In this document: one piece after another, positions 34,598 to 43,954 of the stretch | Numbering within the stretch: position 1 is the first letter of the stretch | Layout: each line of letters opens with the position of its first letter | Origin: Fundidesulfovibrio soli | Lineage (GTDB): Bacteria > Desulfobacterota > Desulfovibrionia > Desulfovibrionales > Desulfovibrionaceae | Direction of reading: 5' to 3' | DNA: 64,000 bases | Assembly: GCF_022808695.1 (NCBI RefSeq) | Contig: NZ_JAKZKW010000007.1 | Span: forward strand, 80,849-144,848 | The notes under the pieces: model-generated | Databases searched by the model: none | What the model was told of the DNA's origin: nothing | What the model saw: the letters and a program-made list of their open reading frames with translations, nothing else | Made by a program: the position numbers and the translations under genes

Positions 34598-37500
34598 ATG
34601 TCTCTTGAAAGGCGAGAATTTCTCAAACTGAGCGCCGCCACCGTGGCCTTCACCGCCTTCGGCGGTCTGGGCCTGGACCTGACCACGGTCCAGGCGGCGG
34701 CCGATCTGTCCAAGCTCAAGGGCAGCAAGCAGACCACCTCGGTGTGCTGCTACTGCTCCGTGGGCTGCGGCCTGATCGTTGCCACCGGTTTGGAAGGCAA
34801 AGGCCGCTCCGTGAACGTGGAAGGCGATCCGGACCATCCCATCAACGAAGGTTCCCTGTGTCCCAAGGGCGCCTCCATCTGGCAGCTCACCGAGAACGAC
34901 AAGCGCATCACCAAGGTGCTCTACCGCGCCCCCAACTCGGACAAGTGGCAGGTGAAGAGCTACGACTGGGCTCTGAGCGAGATCGCCAAGCGCGTGAAGA
35001 AGGTGCGCGATGCGTCCTTCATCGCCAAGGATGCCAAAGGGCAGACCGTCAACCGCCTGGAAGCCATCGCCTCCGTAGGCTCGGCCGCCATGGACAACGA
35101 GGAGTGCTGGATCTACCAGCAGATGCTCCGTGCCTTGGGCCTTACATACATCGAACATCAGGCCCGTATCTGACACAGCGCAACTGTAGCGGCTCTGGCA
35201 GAGTCGTTCGGACGCGGTGCGATGACCAACCACTGGATCGACCTCAAGAACAGTGATTGTATTTTTGTAATCGGCTCCAATCCTGCCGAAAACCACCCCA
35301 TTTCCTTCAAGTGGATCATGCGGGCCAAGGACGCGGGCGGCAAGCTCATCTGCGTCGACCCCCGCTTCACCAAGACGGCCAGCAAGGCGGACTTCTACGC
35401 CCCGATCCGTTCCGGGTCGGACATCGCCTTCTTCGGCGGCCTCATCAGCTACATCCTGGCCAACGACCTCATGTTCAAGGACTATGTGGTCAACTACACC
35501 AACGCCTCCTTCATCGTAGGCGACGCCTACGACTTCAAGGACGGCATGTTCTCGGGCTACAACGCCGAGAAGAAGGCCTACGACAAGTCCAAGTGGGCCT
35601 TCGCCAAGGACGAGGCGGGGATCGTCAAGAAGGACCCCTCGCTGCAGAACCCCCGCTGCGTCTTCCAGCTGATGAAGAAGCACTACGAGCGCTACACGCT
35701 CAAGACCGTCTCCGACATCACCGGCTGCCCCCTGGACAAGCTGGAGCAGTGCTACAAGCTCTACGGCGAGACCGGCAAGCCCGAGAAGACCGGCACCATG
35801 CTCTACGCCATGGGCCAGACCCAGCACACCGTGGGCGTGCAGAACATCCGGGCCATGTCCATGGTCCAGCTGCTGCTTGGCAACATCGGCGTGGCGGGCG
35901 GCGGCATCAACGCCCTGCGCGGCGAAGCCAACGTCCAGGGCTCCACGGACCAGGGCCTGCTCTTCCACATCCTGCCCGGCTACGTGCCCACGCCCGCGGC
36001 CTCCATGCAGGAGCTCAAGACCTACAACGAGAAGAACACCCCCGTCAGCAAGGACCCCAAGTCCATCAACTGGTGGGGCAACAGGCCCAAGTACCTGGCC
36101 AGCTACCTCAAGGCGATCTACCCCAAGCAGAAGCCTGAGGATGCCTACAAGTGGCTGCCCAAGCTCGAGGACGGCAAGGACTACTCCTGGCTGACCCTGT
36201 TCGACGAGATGTACAAAGGCGCCTTCAAGGGCTTCTTCGCCTGGGGCCAGAACCCCGCCGCCTCCACCGCCAACTGCGGCAAGGTGCGAGAGGCCATGAC
36301 CAAGCTGGACTGGATGGTCACGGTGAACATGTTCGACACCGAGACCGCCTCCTTCTGGAAGGGCCCGGGCATGAACCCCAAGAAGATCAAGACCGAGGTC
36401 TTCTTCCTGCCCTGCTGCGTCTCCATCGAGAAGGAAGGCTCCATCTCCAACTCCGGCCGCTGGATGCAGTGGCGCTACCCCGGCCCCGCTCCGCTGGGCG
36501 GCACCAAGCCCGACGGCGACCTGATCTACGAACTCTTCGAGAAGATCAGGGGCCTCTACGCCAAGGACAAGAAGGCCGTCTTCCCCGATCCCATCACCAA
36601 CCTGAACTGGGACGTCGCCACCAATCACGTCTTCGACCCCCACAAGGTGGCCAAGCTGATCAACGGCTACTTCCTGTCCGAGAAGACCATCGGCGACAAG
36701 ACCTACAAGGCCGGCGACCCGGTGCCCAGCTTCGCCCTGCTCCAGGACGACGGCTCCACCTGCTCCGGCAACTGGATCTACGCCGGTTCCTACACCGACA
36801 AGAACATGGCCGCCCGCCGCGACAAGACCCAGACCCCCATGCAGGAGAAGATCGGCCTGTATCCGGGATGGACCTGGTGCTGGCCGGTGAACCGCCGCAT
36901 CATCTACAACCGCGCCTCCGTGGACCCGCAGGGCAAGCCCTACCAGCCCACCAAGCCCGTCATCGAATGGAAGGACGGCAAGTGGGTGGGCGACGTGCCC
37001 GACGGCCCCTGGCCGCCGATGGCCGACGAGAAGGGCAAGTACGCCTTCATCATGACCACCGAAGGCCATGCCCAGCTCTACGGCCCCGGCCGCAACGACG
37101 GCCCCTTCCCCGAGCACTACGAGCCCATGGAGTGCCCCATCGCGGAGCATCCGTTCTCAAAAGTGCGCACCAACCCCACCGCCCTGACCTTCAAGGGCGA
37201 CAAGGACGTCCACGCTTCCTGCGACCCGCGCTTCCCGTTCATCTGCTCCACCTACCGGGTCACGGAGCACTGGCAGACGGGCGTCATGACCCGTTGGACC
37301 CCCTGGCTGCTGGAAGCCGAACCCCAGATGTTCGTGGAGATGAGCCCCGAGTTGGCCACCCTGCGCGGCATCAAGGGCGGCGACAAGTGCACCGTGGAAT
37401 CGGCGCGCGGCAGCCTCTGGGCCATCGCCATCGTCACGGAGCGCATGCGCCCCATGCAGGTCATGGGTCAAACCGTACATATGGTCGGCATCCCCTGGCA

Positions 37501-37624
37501 CTTCGGTTGGGTCTACCCCAAGGACGGCGGCGACTCCGCCAACCTGCTCACCCCCTCGGTGGGCGACCCGAACACCGGCATACCCGAGACCAAGGCTTTC
37601 ATGGTCAACGTGAAAAAGGCTTAG
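34598..37624 (+). CDS. fdhA: Formate dehydrogenase alpha subunit, selenocysteine-containing
   Basis: The reading frame continues through an in-frame TGA at 35171-35173 decoded as selenocysteine (Sec192), giving 1008 residues, the usual FdhA/FdnG length. Around it the protein reads EHQARI-U-HSATVAALAESFGRG, the standard Mo/W active-site sequence. The Tat signal is RREFLK (5-10). The N-terminal [4Fe-4S] cluster is C50-x2-C53-x3-C57 plus the Cys in GSLCPKG. The enzyme oxidises formate (or reduces CO2) at a tungsten or molybdenum bis-MGD site in the periplasm, with FdhB as partner. A decoder not aware of Sec would split it into two ORFs (34598-35173 and 35222-37624). Confidence 0.96.
35171..35206 (+). 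promoter_or_regulatory. Sec codon and SECIS-like hairpin in fdhA
   Basis: TGA 35171-35173 is followed 16 nt later by a 7-bp hairpin (35190-35196 with 35200-35206, one G-U pair) and a loop GGC. Position and size match bacterial SECIS elements that bind SelB. Confidence 0.8.
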
Positions 37625-37638
37625 GGAGGTAATCGACC

Positions 37639-38364
37639 ATGTCAGGCAAGACCTTCTTCGTCGATCTCTCCCGCTGCACCGCCTGCCGCGGATGCCAGAT
37701 CGCCTGCAAACAGTGGAAACAGCTCCCCGCGGAGCAGACCAAGAACACGGGTTCCCACCAGAACCCGCCCGACATGTCCTTCGTGACGCTCAAAGTGGTG
37801 CGCATGAAGGAAGTGGGCTCGCGCGACGACTTCAAGTGGCTCTTCCTGCCGGACCAGTGCCGGCACTGCGTCGAGCCGCCCTGCAAGGACGCCGCCGACT
37901 CCGTCATCAAGGACGCCATCACCCACGACAAGGAAACCGGGGCCGTGATCTTCACCGAGAAGACCAAGGGCCTGCCCTTCGACGTGGTGCGCGGCGCCTG
38001 CCCCTACGACATCCCCCGGCAGGACCCTGCCAGCAAGGTGATGTCCAAGTGCGACATGTGCAACGACCGCGTGAAGGCCGGGATGCTGCCCGCCTGCGTC
38101 AAGACCTGTCCCACCGGAGCCATGAACTTCGGTGAGCGCGACGAGATGCTAGCCATGGGCAAGAAGCGCTTCGAGGCCCTGAAGCAGACCAACCCCAAGG
38201 CCGTCCTTGTGGATTGGGAGCAGGTCCGCGTTGTGTTCCTGACCGAACACGAACCCCGGCTCTACCACGCCACGCTCATGGCCGACGCGGACGGCGCCGG
38301 ACCCGTCACCCGCTTCGCGGCCCTGGACGCCGTGCTGGGCCTGCGCAACCAGGCTCAGGGCTGA
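37639..38364 (+). CDS. fdhB: Formate dehydrogenase beta subunit (4 x [4Fe-4S] ferredoxin)
   Basis: A 241-residue protein with four cysteine clusters: CTACRGCQIACKQ, CRHCVEPPC plus a later single Cys, CDMCNDRVKAG and CVKTCPTGAM. GACPYDIPRQ is typical of FdnH/FdhB. It has no membrane anchor and no signal of its own, so it is probably exported with the Tat-tagged FdhA. No cytochrome b (gamma) gene follows, so electrons likely pass to a periplasmic cytochrome c3, as in two-subunit Desulfovibrio enzymes. It lies 14 bp after fdhA with AGGGAGG upstream. Confidence 0.95.
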   Translation: MSGKTFFVDLSRCTACRGCQIACKQWKQLPAEQTKNTGSHQNPPDMSFVTLKVVRMKEVGSRDDFKWLFLPDQCRHCVEPPCKDAADSVIKDAITHDKETGAVIFTEKTKGLPFDVVRGACPYDIPRQDPASKVMSKCDMCNDRVKAGMLPACVKTCPTGAMNFGERDEMLAMGKKRFEALKQTNPKAVLVDWEQVRVVFLTEHEPRLYHATLMADADGAGPVTRFAALDAVLGLRNQAQG

Positions 38365-38696
38365 TGCCCGGAAGCCGATGACGGCATGACCGCCGGGGAC
38401 ACCCCACTCGTTCCCGGCGATGCAAACAAAACGCCGGTTTCCCCGGCCGCGCCCGACGGGGCGCGGCCGGGGCTTCACCCCTCCCACAGGGGCGATGCCG
38501 GCGTTGTTTTACAGAAGGCGGCGTGCCCGCCCTGCGGCGGCTTCCGGCAGGATTGGACCTCCCAACCGGTTTGCGCCAGCAGGCGGTCACGCCGCCTCGC
38601 TTTCTCTGTGCCGCTGTATCAAAACACGGAGAAATCCCAGTGGATGCTTCAAGGCCAATCCGCTATTGTCAACAAAACCACCGGGACGGTGACTCC
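38365..38696 (+). other. Gene-free region after fdhAB with strong GC hairpin
   Basis: This 332-bp region has no gene. A perfect 14-bp stem CCCCGGCCGCGCCC/GGGCGCGGCCGGGG (38441-38454 with 38459-38472) probably ends fdhAB transcription, though no T run follows. A second small GC repeat lies near 38507-38545. No promoter for the next operon could be identified with confidence. Confidence 0.6.
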
Positions 38697-39371
38697 ATGA
38701 AATTTTTCCGCAGCACACTCGCCATGGCCGCCCTGACCCTTTTCGCGGCCCTGGCCCTTATTTCGTCTCTGGCCGGCCACGACGCGGCCTGGGCCGCCAA
38801 CGCCTCGCAATCCCCCGAGATGCGCCCCCTGCCCGTGGGCCAGGCCTTCCCCGACCTGGTGCTCCAGGGGCCGTTCACGCCCCAGGAGGCGACACAACTG
38901 GGCATCAAGCCCGGCGCCAAGAGCTTCCGCCTGGCCGACATCAAGGCCGACACAGTGATCCTGGTGGTTTTCTCCATGTACTGCCCCTTCTGCCAGAAGG
39001 AGGGCCCGGCCCTGGTGGAGACAAACACCCTCATCCGTGAGCGCGGCCTGGCGGGCAGCGTGGCGATGGTTGGCCTGGGGGCCGGCAATTCCGAATTCGA
39101 GGTCGCCATCTACCGGGACAAATTCAAGGTGGACTTCCCCCTCTTCCATGACAAGGACTTCGCCGCCTACAAGGCCATGGGCCAGGTGGGCACCCCCTTC
39201 TATTACATCCTCTCGCGCGGGCCCAACGGGTTCACCATCGTGGACGAGTCGCTGGGCTGCATGACCTCTCCCCAGGCCTTCCTGGATTCCGTCCAAGCCA
39301 AGACCGGGGCCAAGCCCTCACCCGTGCAGGAGGCCAAGCCCGACGCCAAGGCCAAGGGGAAGAAGAAATGA
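38697..39371 (+). CDS. Exported thioredoxin-like protein (TlpA/ResA type)
   Basis: A 224-residue protein. Signal peptide or anchor (residues 8-32) ends with AWAAN. The thioredoxin-like domain has the redox pair in YCPFCQKE (C96, C99) at the start of the first helix and GTPFYYILS carrying the cis-Pro of the fold. The C-terminal tail is Lys/Ala-rich. It faces the periplasm and should reduce or shuffle thiols. Its stop overlaps the start of the peroxiredoxin gene as ATGA, the first of four such overlaps in this operon. Confidence 0.85.
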   Translation: MKFFRSTLAMAALTLFAALALISSLAGHDAAWAANASQSPEMRPLPVGQAFPDLVLQGPFTPQEATQLGIKPGAKSFRLADIKADTVILVVFSMYCPFCQKEGPALVETNTLIRERGLAGSVAMVGLGAGNSEFEVAIYRDKFKVDFPLFHDKDFAAYKAMGQVGTPFYYILSRGPNGFTIVDESLGCMTSPQAFLDSVQAKTGAKPSPVQEAKPDAKAKGKKK

Positions 39372-39991
39372 TCCCGAACGCCCTGAATCCCTCAAAGATG
39401 TGCCGCGCTGGCCTGCTCTTGGCCATCCTCCTGGCCGCTTTGCTTGCGCCCGCCCCTGGGTTTTGCCAGTCTCCGGTGCCGCCCGAGCTGATCTACAACC
39501 CCGGTACGCTCAAACCCGTGGACAGCACGCTGCGCGTGGCCGTGGGGGACAAGGCTCCGGACTTCTCCCTGCCCACCATTGCAGGTTCCCGTGTGAGCCT
39601 GTCCCAATACGCGGGCAAGAAGAACGTGCTGCTCACCTTCGTTCCGGCGGCCTGGACGCCCATCTGCTCGGGGCAGTGGCCCGGCTACAACCTGGCCCGG
39701 GAGATCTTCGAAAAGCACGACACGGTGCTCATCGGCATCACCTGCGACAACGTCCCCACCCTGCACGCCTGGGTCAAGGAGATGGGGGGGCTGTGGTTCC
39801 CCGTGGCCTCCGACTTCTGGCCGCACGGTGCCGTGTCGGCGGCTTACGGTGTGCTGCGCCCCGAGGGCGTGTCCGAGCGGGCGCTGTTCCTCATCGACAA
39901 GAAGGGCGTCATCCGCTTCATCGACGTGCACGACATCAACACCCGCCCGGATCTCGGCACCCTGGCCGAGGAGCTGGTCAAGCTGCAATGA
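39368..39991 (+). CDS. Exported peroxiredoxin (AhpC/TSA type)
   Basis: A 207-residue protein with a signal peptide (residues 12-33) and a peroxiredoxin domain. VGDKAPDFSLPTIAGSRVSL is followed by the active-site segment P93-A-A-W-T97-P-I-C100, the canonical PxxxTxxC with peroxidatic Cys100. Other Cys residues (C33 near the signal end, C125) might resolve. It probably reduces peroxide in the periplasm, with the neighbouring TlpA-like protein as a plausible reductant. Start and stop both overlap neighbours (ATGA). Confidence 0.85.
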   Translation: MIPNALNPSKMCRAGLLLAILLAALLAPAPGFCQSPVPPELIYNPGTLKPVDSTLRVAVGDKAPDFSLPTIAGSRVSLSQYAGKKNVLLTFVPAAWTPICSGQWPGYNLAREIFEKHDTVLIGITCDNVPTLHAWVKEMGGLWFPVASDFWPHGAVSAAYGVLRPEGVSERALFLIDKKGVIRFIDVHDINTRPDLGTLAEELVKLQ

Positions 39992-41229
39992 ACAGCCGTC
40001 CGCTCAAAGCCCGGCTGGCCGCCCTGGCGGCGTCTCTCATCACGCTGGCACTGCTTGCCGCCTGCGAGCCGCCCCCTCCCAAGGAGGCCGACACCGGGCG
40101 CATCGGCGTCACCGCGGGCGAGATCCGCATCGGCTCCAGCCTGCCCCTCTCCGGCCACGCCTCGCACCTCGGTCAGGAGACCCTGCGCGGGGCCACGGCC
40201 TACATCAACCACGTGAACACCCAGGGCGGCGTGCACGGCCGCAGGATCACGCTCATCACCCGCGACGACGGCTACGACCCACCCCGCTGCGTGGCCAACA
40301 CCCAGATGCTCATCGTGGAGGACCAGGTCTTCGCCCTGAGCTGCTACGTGGGCACTCCCACCACGACCAAAATCCTGCCCATGCTGGTGGGTGCGCGCAT
40401 CCCCTTGGTGGGGGCCTTCACCGGAGCCAACGACCTGCGCAACCCCTTCCAGCGCTATGTGGTCAACGTGCGGCCCTCCTACTACCAGGAGACCGCCGCC
40501 GCCGTGGAGCATATCGTCGGAGACCTGGGCCTCAAGCGCATCGGCGTGTTCTACCAGTTCGACGCCTACGGTTTCGACGGACTCAAGGGCACCGAGTTCG
40601 CCCTGCGCAGCTACGGCATGGCCCCGGTGGCCCGGGGTTCCTACGCGCGCGGCACCCTGGACGTGGAGGAGGGCCTGACCAGAATCACCGAGAGCGACGC
40701 GCAGGCTGTGGTGATCATCGGCTCGGCAGCGCCCTCGGCCAAGTTCATCAAGCTGGCCAGGGAGAAGAACCCCGACCTGGTGTTCTACGCCGTGTCCTTC
40801 GTGGGCGCGGAGGAGATCGCCCGCATGCTCGGCCCGGACGAGCGGGCCAAGGTGCTCGTCTCCCAGGTGATGCCGCCGCCCGACCTGCCGGAGACGCGCG
40901 GCCTGCTGAGCGGCGTGAAGGAGTACGACGAACTGCTGCGCGCCTCCTATCCCGGGCACAGCCCCACCTCCGTGGGCCTGGAGGGCTTCATCAACGCCAA
41001 GGTGCTGGTGGAGGGGCTGCGCCGCGCCGGGCCGGACCTGACCCGCGAGCGCTTCATCGACGCCATCGAGGACATCCGCGACTTCTCCCTGGGGCTGGCC
41101 AACACCTTGACCTACGGCCCTGGCGACCACCGGGGCCTGCAGCGCGTCTACTTCACCAAACTGGAAGAAGGCCGCTTCGTCCTGGTCAACGACTGGAGCA
41201 AACCCTTCGCCCCAAGCGCCTGCAAGTGA
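39988..41229 (+). CDS. Lipoprotein substrate-binding protein (LivK-like) linked to a kinase
   Basis: A 413-residue protein. The signal ends with a lipobox LLAAC (Cys26), so it is a lipoprotein of the outer or inner membrane. The fold is a Peripla_BP_6 type: IGSSLPLSGHASHLGQETLRG begins lobe 1, and VGARIPLVGAFTGANDLR and IGVFYQFDAYGFDG are typical. There are no permease or ATPase genes nearby. Its stop overlaps the kinase start as GTGA. It therefore likely serves as a ligand receptor for the sensor kinase rather than a transporter. Confidence 0.85.
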   Translation: MNSRPLKARLAALAASLITLALLAACEPPPPKEADTGRIGVTAGEIRIGSSLPLSGHASHLGQETLRGATAYINHVNTQGGVHGRRITLITRDDGYDPPRCVANTQMLIVEDQVFALSCYVGTPTTTKILPMLVGARIPLVGAFTGANDLRNPFQRYVVNVRPSYYQETAAAVEHIVGDLGLKRIGVFYQFDAYGFDGLKGTEFALRSYGMAPVARGSYARGTLDVEEGLTRITESDAQAVVIIGSAAPSAKFIKLAREKNPDLVFYAVSFVGAEEIARMLGPDERAKVLVSQVMPPPDLPETRGLLSGVKEYDELLRASYPGHSPTSVGLEGFINAKVLVEGLRRAGPDLTRERFIDAIEDIRDFSLGLANTLTYGPGDHRGLQRVYFTKLEEGRFVLVNDWSKPFAPSACK

Positions 41230-43247
41230 GCGCCTCCACGCAGACTTCCGGCCGGGCGCAGGCCATGCTCAACAGGGTGCGCACGCTCAGCCTGCGCAAC
41301 AAGATCTTCCTGGCCACGGTGGGCGTGGTGCTGCTCATCAGCGGGGCCATCGCCCTGCTGGCGCGCGGCATCCTGGTGGGCACCCTGGACCGCGAGCTGG
41401 AGCTGCGCGGCGTGGCCATCGCGCAGTCCATCGCGGAGCGCGGCGGCGGCTACATCCTGGACAAACGCCCCGAGGAGTTGGTGGCGCTGCTGTTCGACGT
41501 CTCCCAGCTGGGCGACCGCAAGGCCCTGGTGGCCTACAGCTTCGTCATGGACATAGACGGCAAGCTCCTGGCCCACACCTTCGTGCGCCCCTTCCCCACC
41601 GAGCTGCTGGAGGTGGTGGCCCCGGCCGACAGCCAGGAGACCCTGGTGCGCCCCGTTCGCTTCGAGAACTCGGACGCGGTGGACATCTCCGTGCCCATCC
41701 AGGAGGGCATCTACACCCTGGGCCGGGCCCACGTGGGCCTGCGCCAGAGCCACATCGACGCCCTGGTGGCCAAGCTGCGCCTGACTTTTTTGGGCTTCAT
41801 CTCCCTGGTGGTTGTCATTATCTTCCTGATCGCGCTGGTGCTCTCGGGCTACGTGGTGGAGCCCCTGCGCAAGCTGACCAGCGCGGCGGAGATCATCAGC
41901 CGGGGCAGGCTGGACCAGCCCCTGGATCTCGGCGGCGCCCCCCTGCAGCCCGGCGACTGCCCGGCCTACGCCGACACGGACCTGCCCTGCTGGCACCTGG
42001 ACGAGATGGCCCCCGGCGAGGACATGCCCCCCCGCACCTGCAACCCCTGCAAGTTCTACCGCAAGCGCAAGGGCGACGAGGTGGTGCAGCTGGCAGACGC
42101 CTTCGCCAACATGGTCTGGTCCATCCGGCTTTACCGGCACAGGCTGCGCGAATCCGAGGAGCGCTACCGCCCCCTGTTCCAGGCCAACCCGGACCCCTTC
42201 CTGGTGTTGGACGTGGCCACCCGCTACTTCCTTGACGCCAACCCCCGCGCCCAGGAGCTCTACGGCTACTCCCTGGCCCAGCTCCAGGACATGACCATAG
42301 GCTCCATCGAGCCCCTGGGCACCCCGCAGGGCGTGCAGCGCTTCATCACGGAGGGCACCTCCGGCGACCACGTGCTCTACACCAAGGTGGGCCACATCAC
42401 CCGCTCGGGCAAGACCATCTACGTGAACATCCACGCCACCATGGCCCCCTACCGCGAGCGCGTGGTGGTGATCTTCTCGGCCACCGACGTCACCGACCTG
42501 GTGGAAAAGGACGCCCAGCTCATCCAGGCCAGCAAGATGAAGACCCTGGGCGAAATGAGCGCGGGCATGGCTCACGAGCTCAACCAGCCGCTCAACGCCA
42601 TCAAGCTCGGCAGCGACTTCCTCAAGCTGGCCGCGGGCATGGACATGGACCTGCCCAAGGCCAAATTCCAGCAGGTCTCAGACGAGATCAGCGCCCAGGT
42701 GGACCGCGCCGCTGCCATCATCTCCCACCTGCGGGAGTTCGGACGCCAGTCCGACCTGATGCCGGACAAAGTGGACATCCGCCAGCCCATCAAGGGCGTG
42801 TTCGCCATCATCGGCCAGCAGCTGGCACTGCAGAATATCGGCGTGCAGCTTGAGCTGGCGGAGGGTCTTCCGCTGGTGAGGGCCCACATCAACCGGCTGG
42901 AACAGGTGTTTTTCAACCTTGTGGCCAATGCCCGCGATGCGATACAAGCGCTGAAACAGGGGGGCGGGACGATCCTGATACGATCCTTCATGGAAAACGG
43001 CCAGTTGGTCGTTTCCGTCACGGACACCGGCTGCGGCATTCCCCCCAAGGACGTCCCCAAGATTTTCGAGCCTTTCTTCACTTCCAAGCGGGCAGGCGAG
43101 GGCATGGGCCTGGGCTTGGCGATATCCTACGGCATCATCAAGGACTACGGCGGGGATATCCAGGTGGAGAGCGAAGTGGGCAGGGGCACCACGTTCAGGC
43201 TGCTTTTCCCTCCGGCGGCCCCCCCGCTCAACGGTGAGGTTTTATGA
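41226..43247 (+). CDS. PAS-containing sensor histidine kinase with Cys4 insert in HAMP
   Basis: A 673-residue kinase from GTG 41226 (overlapping the previous TGA); ATG 41265 is the alternative start. TM1 is about residues 27-48, a periplasmic domain about 49-185, TM2 about 187-211. HAMP helix 1 (VEPLRKLTSAAEII) and helix 2 (GDEVVQLADAFANM) are split by an insert with four Cys: C245, C255, C272, C275. A PAS domain (about 310-425), HisKA with H450 (MSAGMAHELNQPLN) and HATPase (NLVANARDA, DTGCGIP, GMGLGLAIS) follow. The Cys4 insert could bind a metal or cluster or act as a thiol switch. Its partner regulator is encoded next. Confidence 0.92.
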   Translation: MSASTQTSGRAQAMLNRVRTLSLRNKIFLATVGVVLLISGAIALLARGILVGTLDRELELRGVAIAQSIAERGGGYILDKRPEELVALLFDVSQLGDRKALVAYSFVMDIDGKLLAHTFVRPFPTELLEVVAPADSQETLVRPVRFENSDAVDISVPIQEGIYTLGRAHVGLRQSHIDALVAKLRLTFLGFISLVVVIIFLIALVLSGYVVEPLRKLTSAAEIISRGRLDQPLDLGGAPLQPGDCPAYADTDLPCWHLDEMAPGEDMPPRTCNPCKFYRKRKGDEVVQLADAFANMVWSIRLYRHRLRESEERYRPLFQANPDPFLVLDVATRYFLDANPRAQELYGYSLAQLQDMTIGSIEPLGTPQGVQRFITEGTSGDHVLYTKVGHITRSGKTIYVNIHATMAPYRERVVVIFSATDVTDLVEKDAQLIQASKMKTLGEMSAGMAHELNQPLNAIKLGSDFLKLAAGMDMDLPKAKFQQVSDEISAQVDRAAAIISHLREFGRQSDLMPDKVDIRQPIKGVFAIIGQQLALQNIGVQLELAEGLPLVRAHINRLEQVFFNLVANARDAIQALKQGGGTILIRSFMENGQLVVSVTDTGCGIPPKDVPKIFEPFFTSKRAGEGMGLGLAISYGIIKDYGGDIQVESEVGRGTTFRLLFPPAAPPLNGEVL

Positions 43248-43954
43248 CGCGCGTTCTGGTGATCGACGACGAAAAACCCACCCTGGCCATGTTCGAGCTG
43301 CTGCTCCAGGCCATGGGCTACGAACCCTCCGTGGCCGAGTCGGGCGAGCAGGGCCTGGAAATCTTCGCCCGGGGCGACTTCCCCATCGTGCTCACGGACA
43401 TCAAGATGCCGGGCATCGACGGGCTGGAGGTGCTCTCGCGCATCAAGGCCATGCGCCCCGAGACGGAGATCATCGTCATCACCGGCCACGGCGACGTTGA
43501 GCTGGCACTGGCCGCGCTCAACCTGCGGGCCACCGACTTCATAGACAAACCCATCTCCCAATCGGCGCTGACCACGGCCCTGCGCCGCGCCAGCGAACGC
43601 CTGAGCCGCACCGCCAGCGCCGCGGCCCCGGCCTTCCTGCGTATCGAGGGGGAGCTTGCCCTGCTGGAAATAAGCGGGGCCATATCAGGCGATATGGACG
43701 ACATCGCCGCCCGACTGGCCGACGCCCCCCAGCTGTGCAAACTGCTGGTGACGGTGGGGGAGTACGCATCGCTCAACGGGGCGGCCATATCCGGGCTGAC
43801 CTCCATCCTGGAATCGTTCAAGCTGCGCCACTGCAGCGCGGCCATCGCCTGCAAGCCGCTGAATTTCCGCCGTGTGTTCGAGGCCGCGGGCATCTCAGCC
43901 CTGGTGCAGATCTACGAGACCACCGAGCAGGCCCGGCAGGCGATGGCGCTGTAG
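43244..43954 (+). CDS. Response regulator with receiver and STAS-like output domain
   Basis: A 236-residue protein. The receiver domain is complete: D8-D9, acceptor D52 in VLTDIKMPG, T80 and K102. The rest (about 130-236) has no HTH but fits a STAS/anti-anti-sigma fold: LLEISGAISGDMDDIAARL, then SLNGAAISGLTSILE and FRRVFEAAGISALVQIYET. STAS domains usually bind anti-sigma or kinase proteins, so output may be protein-protein partner switching rather than DNA binding. It is the last gene of the operon begun at 38697 and overlaps the kinase by ATGA. Confidence 0.85.
   Translation: MTRVLVIDDEKPTLAMFELLLQAMGYEPSVAESGEQGLEIFARGDFPIVLTDIKMPGIDGLEVLSRIKAMRPETEIIVITGHGDVELALAALNLRATDFIDKPISQSALTTALRRASERLSRTASAAAPAFLRIEGELALLEISGAISGDMDDIAARLADAPQLCKLLVTVGEYASLNGAAISGLTSILESFKLRHCSAAIACKPLNFRRVFEAAGISALVQIYETTEQARQAMAL

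Noticed and set aside
34553-37150. An 865-codon frame opposite fdhA
   Set aside because: A shadow of the real fdhA; composition is Gly/Val/Leu-rich with no domain, and fdhA is certain.
35174-37624. Reading fdhA as two separate genes or a pseudogene split by TGA
   Set aside because: The TGA sits at the known Sec site between EHQARI and HSATVAAL and is followed by a SECIS-like hairpin.
39828-41225. Upstream extension of the histidine-kinase frame
   Set aside because: It overlaps the binding-protein gene in another frame and reads as Arg/Pro/His-rich nonsense; GTG 41226 is the coupled start.
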